Source of the DNA: Thermococcus sp.
GTDB taxonomy: Archaea; Methanobacteriota_B; Thermococci; Thermococcales; Thermococcaceae
Length of the DNA: 57,905 nucleotides
Assembly: GCA_027074805.1 (NCBI GenBank)
Contig: JALTCK010000146.1
Span: forward strand, 1 to 57,905
Direction: 5' to 3'
The position numbers and the translations under genes were made by a program. Positions 57,610 through 57,905 of the stretch are shown one piece after another. The notes under the pieces are model-generated. The model had not been told where the DNA came from. It was given only the letters and a program-made list of their open reading frames with translations, and did no database searches. Position 1 is the first letter of the stretch, and the number at the start of each line of letters is the position of its first letter.

Positions 57610-57905
57610 GCAGGGCGATAAAGACCCAGCTGGTGAGGTACTCCCGCCTAGCCCACGAGCGCGGCTTAACTGCTGCCTTCGGCGGGAACCTGAGCATCAG
57701 GCAGGGAAACCTGATCTTCATCAAGGCCACCGGAGCGGTCATGGACGACATGACGGCCGAGCAGGTGGCGGTCATAGACATGGACGGGCGGCAAATCTCC
57801 GCGATAAGGCCCTCCTCGGAGTCCAGGCTTCACCTCGAGGTCTACAGGAAGAGGCCGGACGTGAAAGCCATAGCCCACCTCCATCCGCCGTACTCGATAA
57901 AGGCC
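57606..57905 (+). CDS. Class II aldolase/adducin family protein, N-terminal part (cut by window edge)
   Basis: First 100 codons: TAAFGGNLSIRQGNLIFIKA (phosphate-binding GGNLS) near residue 23, ATGAVMDDMT, PSSESRLHLEVYRKRPDVKA and the zinc-binding HLHPP (residues 92-96). This is the fuculose-phosphate/rhamnulose-phosphate aldolase fold; in archaea members can act on L-fuculose-1-phosphate. It is cotranscribed with the zinc-ribbon gene (overlap ATGA). The rest lies beyond the window. Confidence 0.88.
   Translation, partial: MSRAIKTQLVRYSRLAHERGLTAAFGGNLSIRQGNLIFIKATGAVMDDMTAEQVAVIDMDGRQISAIRPSSESRLHLEVYRKRPDVKAIAHLHPPYSIKA

Noticed and set aside
1-57905. CRISPR arrays, rRNA genes, insertion sequences or transposases.
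   Set aside because: No regularly spaced repeats, rRNA stretches or transposase motifs were seen on either strand.

Overview
The window is a piece of a Thermococcales chromosome (a hyperthermophilic archaeon, most likely a Thermococcus). The evidence is a membrane-bound hydrogenase (mbh) operon next to a soluble sulfhydrogenase (hydBGDA) operon, GAGGTG Shine-Dalgarno sites before most starts, archaeal TATA boxes, Thermococcales families such as DUF257, DUF531 and DUF2139, pantoate kinase, family-4 uracil-DNA glycosylase, TrmB and Tfx regulators, and a C/D box guide RNA candidate. No CRISPR array, rRNA or insertion sequence was seen.

Layout. 1-4588 (minus): mbhA to mbhJ, the Na+/H+ antiporter part of the respiratory hydrogenase plus the start of its small subunit, cut by the window edge. 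4917-8986 (plus): NADP-dependent sulfhydrogenase. The two operons share a 328-bp divergent control region with an extended SurR-type site. 8987-15065: an accessory stretch with a decayed PIN-domain toxin gene, a decayed membrane-protein gene, a lipoprotein, a TRAM protein and four unrecognised secreted or membrane-anchored proteins. 15115-25030: tRNA methylthiotransferase, a small secreted protein next to a signal peptidase, a cupin, a phosphoesterase lipoprotein, phosphate permease with its PhoU-like partner, a kinase-like protein and an S9 peptidase. 25027-29131 (minus): methyltransferase, two DUF257 paralogues, M19 dipeptidase and a helical-repeat protein. 29193-40981: DUF531, a second signal peptidase, a C/D box RNA candidate, Lrp regulator, RNA m5U methyltransferase, small HTH plus MinD-like ATPase, pyrE, PrsW-like protease, DNA ligase, a decayed HEPN/MNT pair, pantoate kinase, NhaC antiporter and uracil-DNA glycosylase.

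41153-43230: a radical SAM protein resembling tetraether lipid synthase, with a small partner gene. 43227-55228: the most striking region, a carbohydrate uptake and breakdown locus. One six-gene minus operon encodes binding protein, MalF, MalG, a cytoplasmic clan GH-A glycosidase, a PfkB sugar kinase and a DUF2139 protein. A divergent plus operon encodes a TrmB-type regulator, MalK and a FucI/AraA-type sugar isomerase, and a second DUF2139 gene converges on it. Both divergent promoters carry a TACTNNNAGTA palindrome just downstream of the TATA box, matching the motif described for TrmB, so the locus looks like a self-contained sugar regulon. Its substrate cannot be read from the sequence.

55290-57905: LrgA/LrgB-type membrane pair, Tfx-type regulator, tRNA-Tyr, a zinc-ribbon protein and the start of a class II aldolase. 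Starts were chosen mainly by Shine-Dalgarno spacing, and often differ from the longest reading frame.
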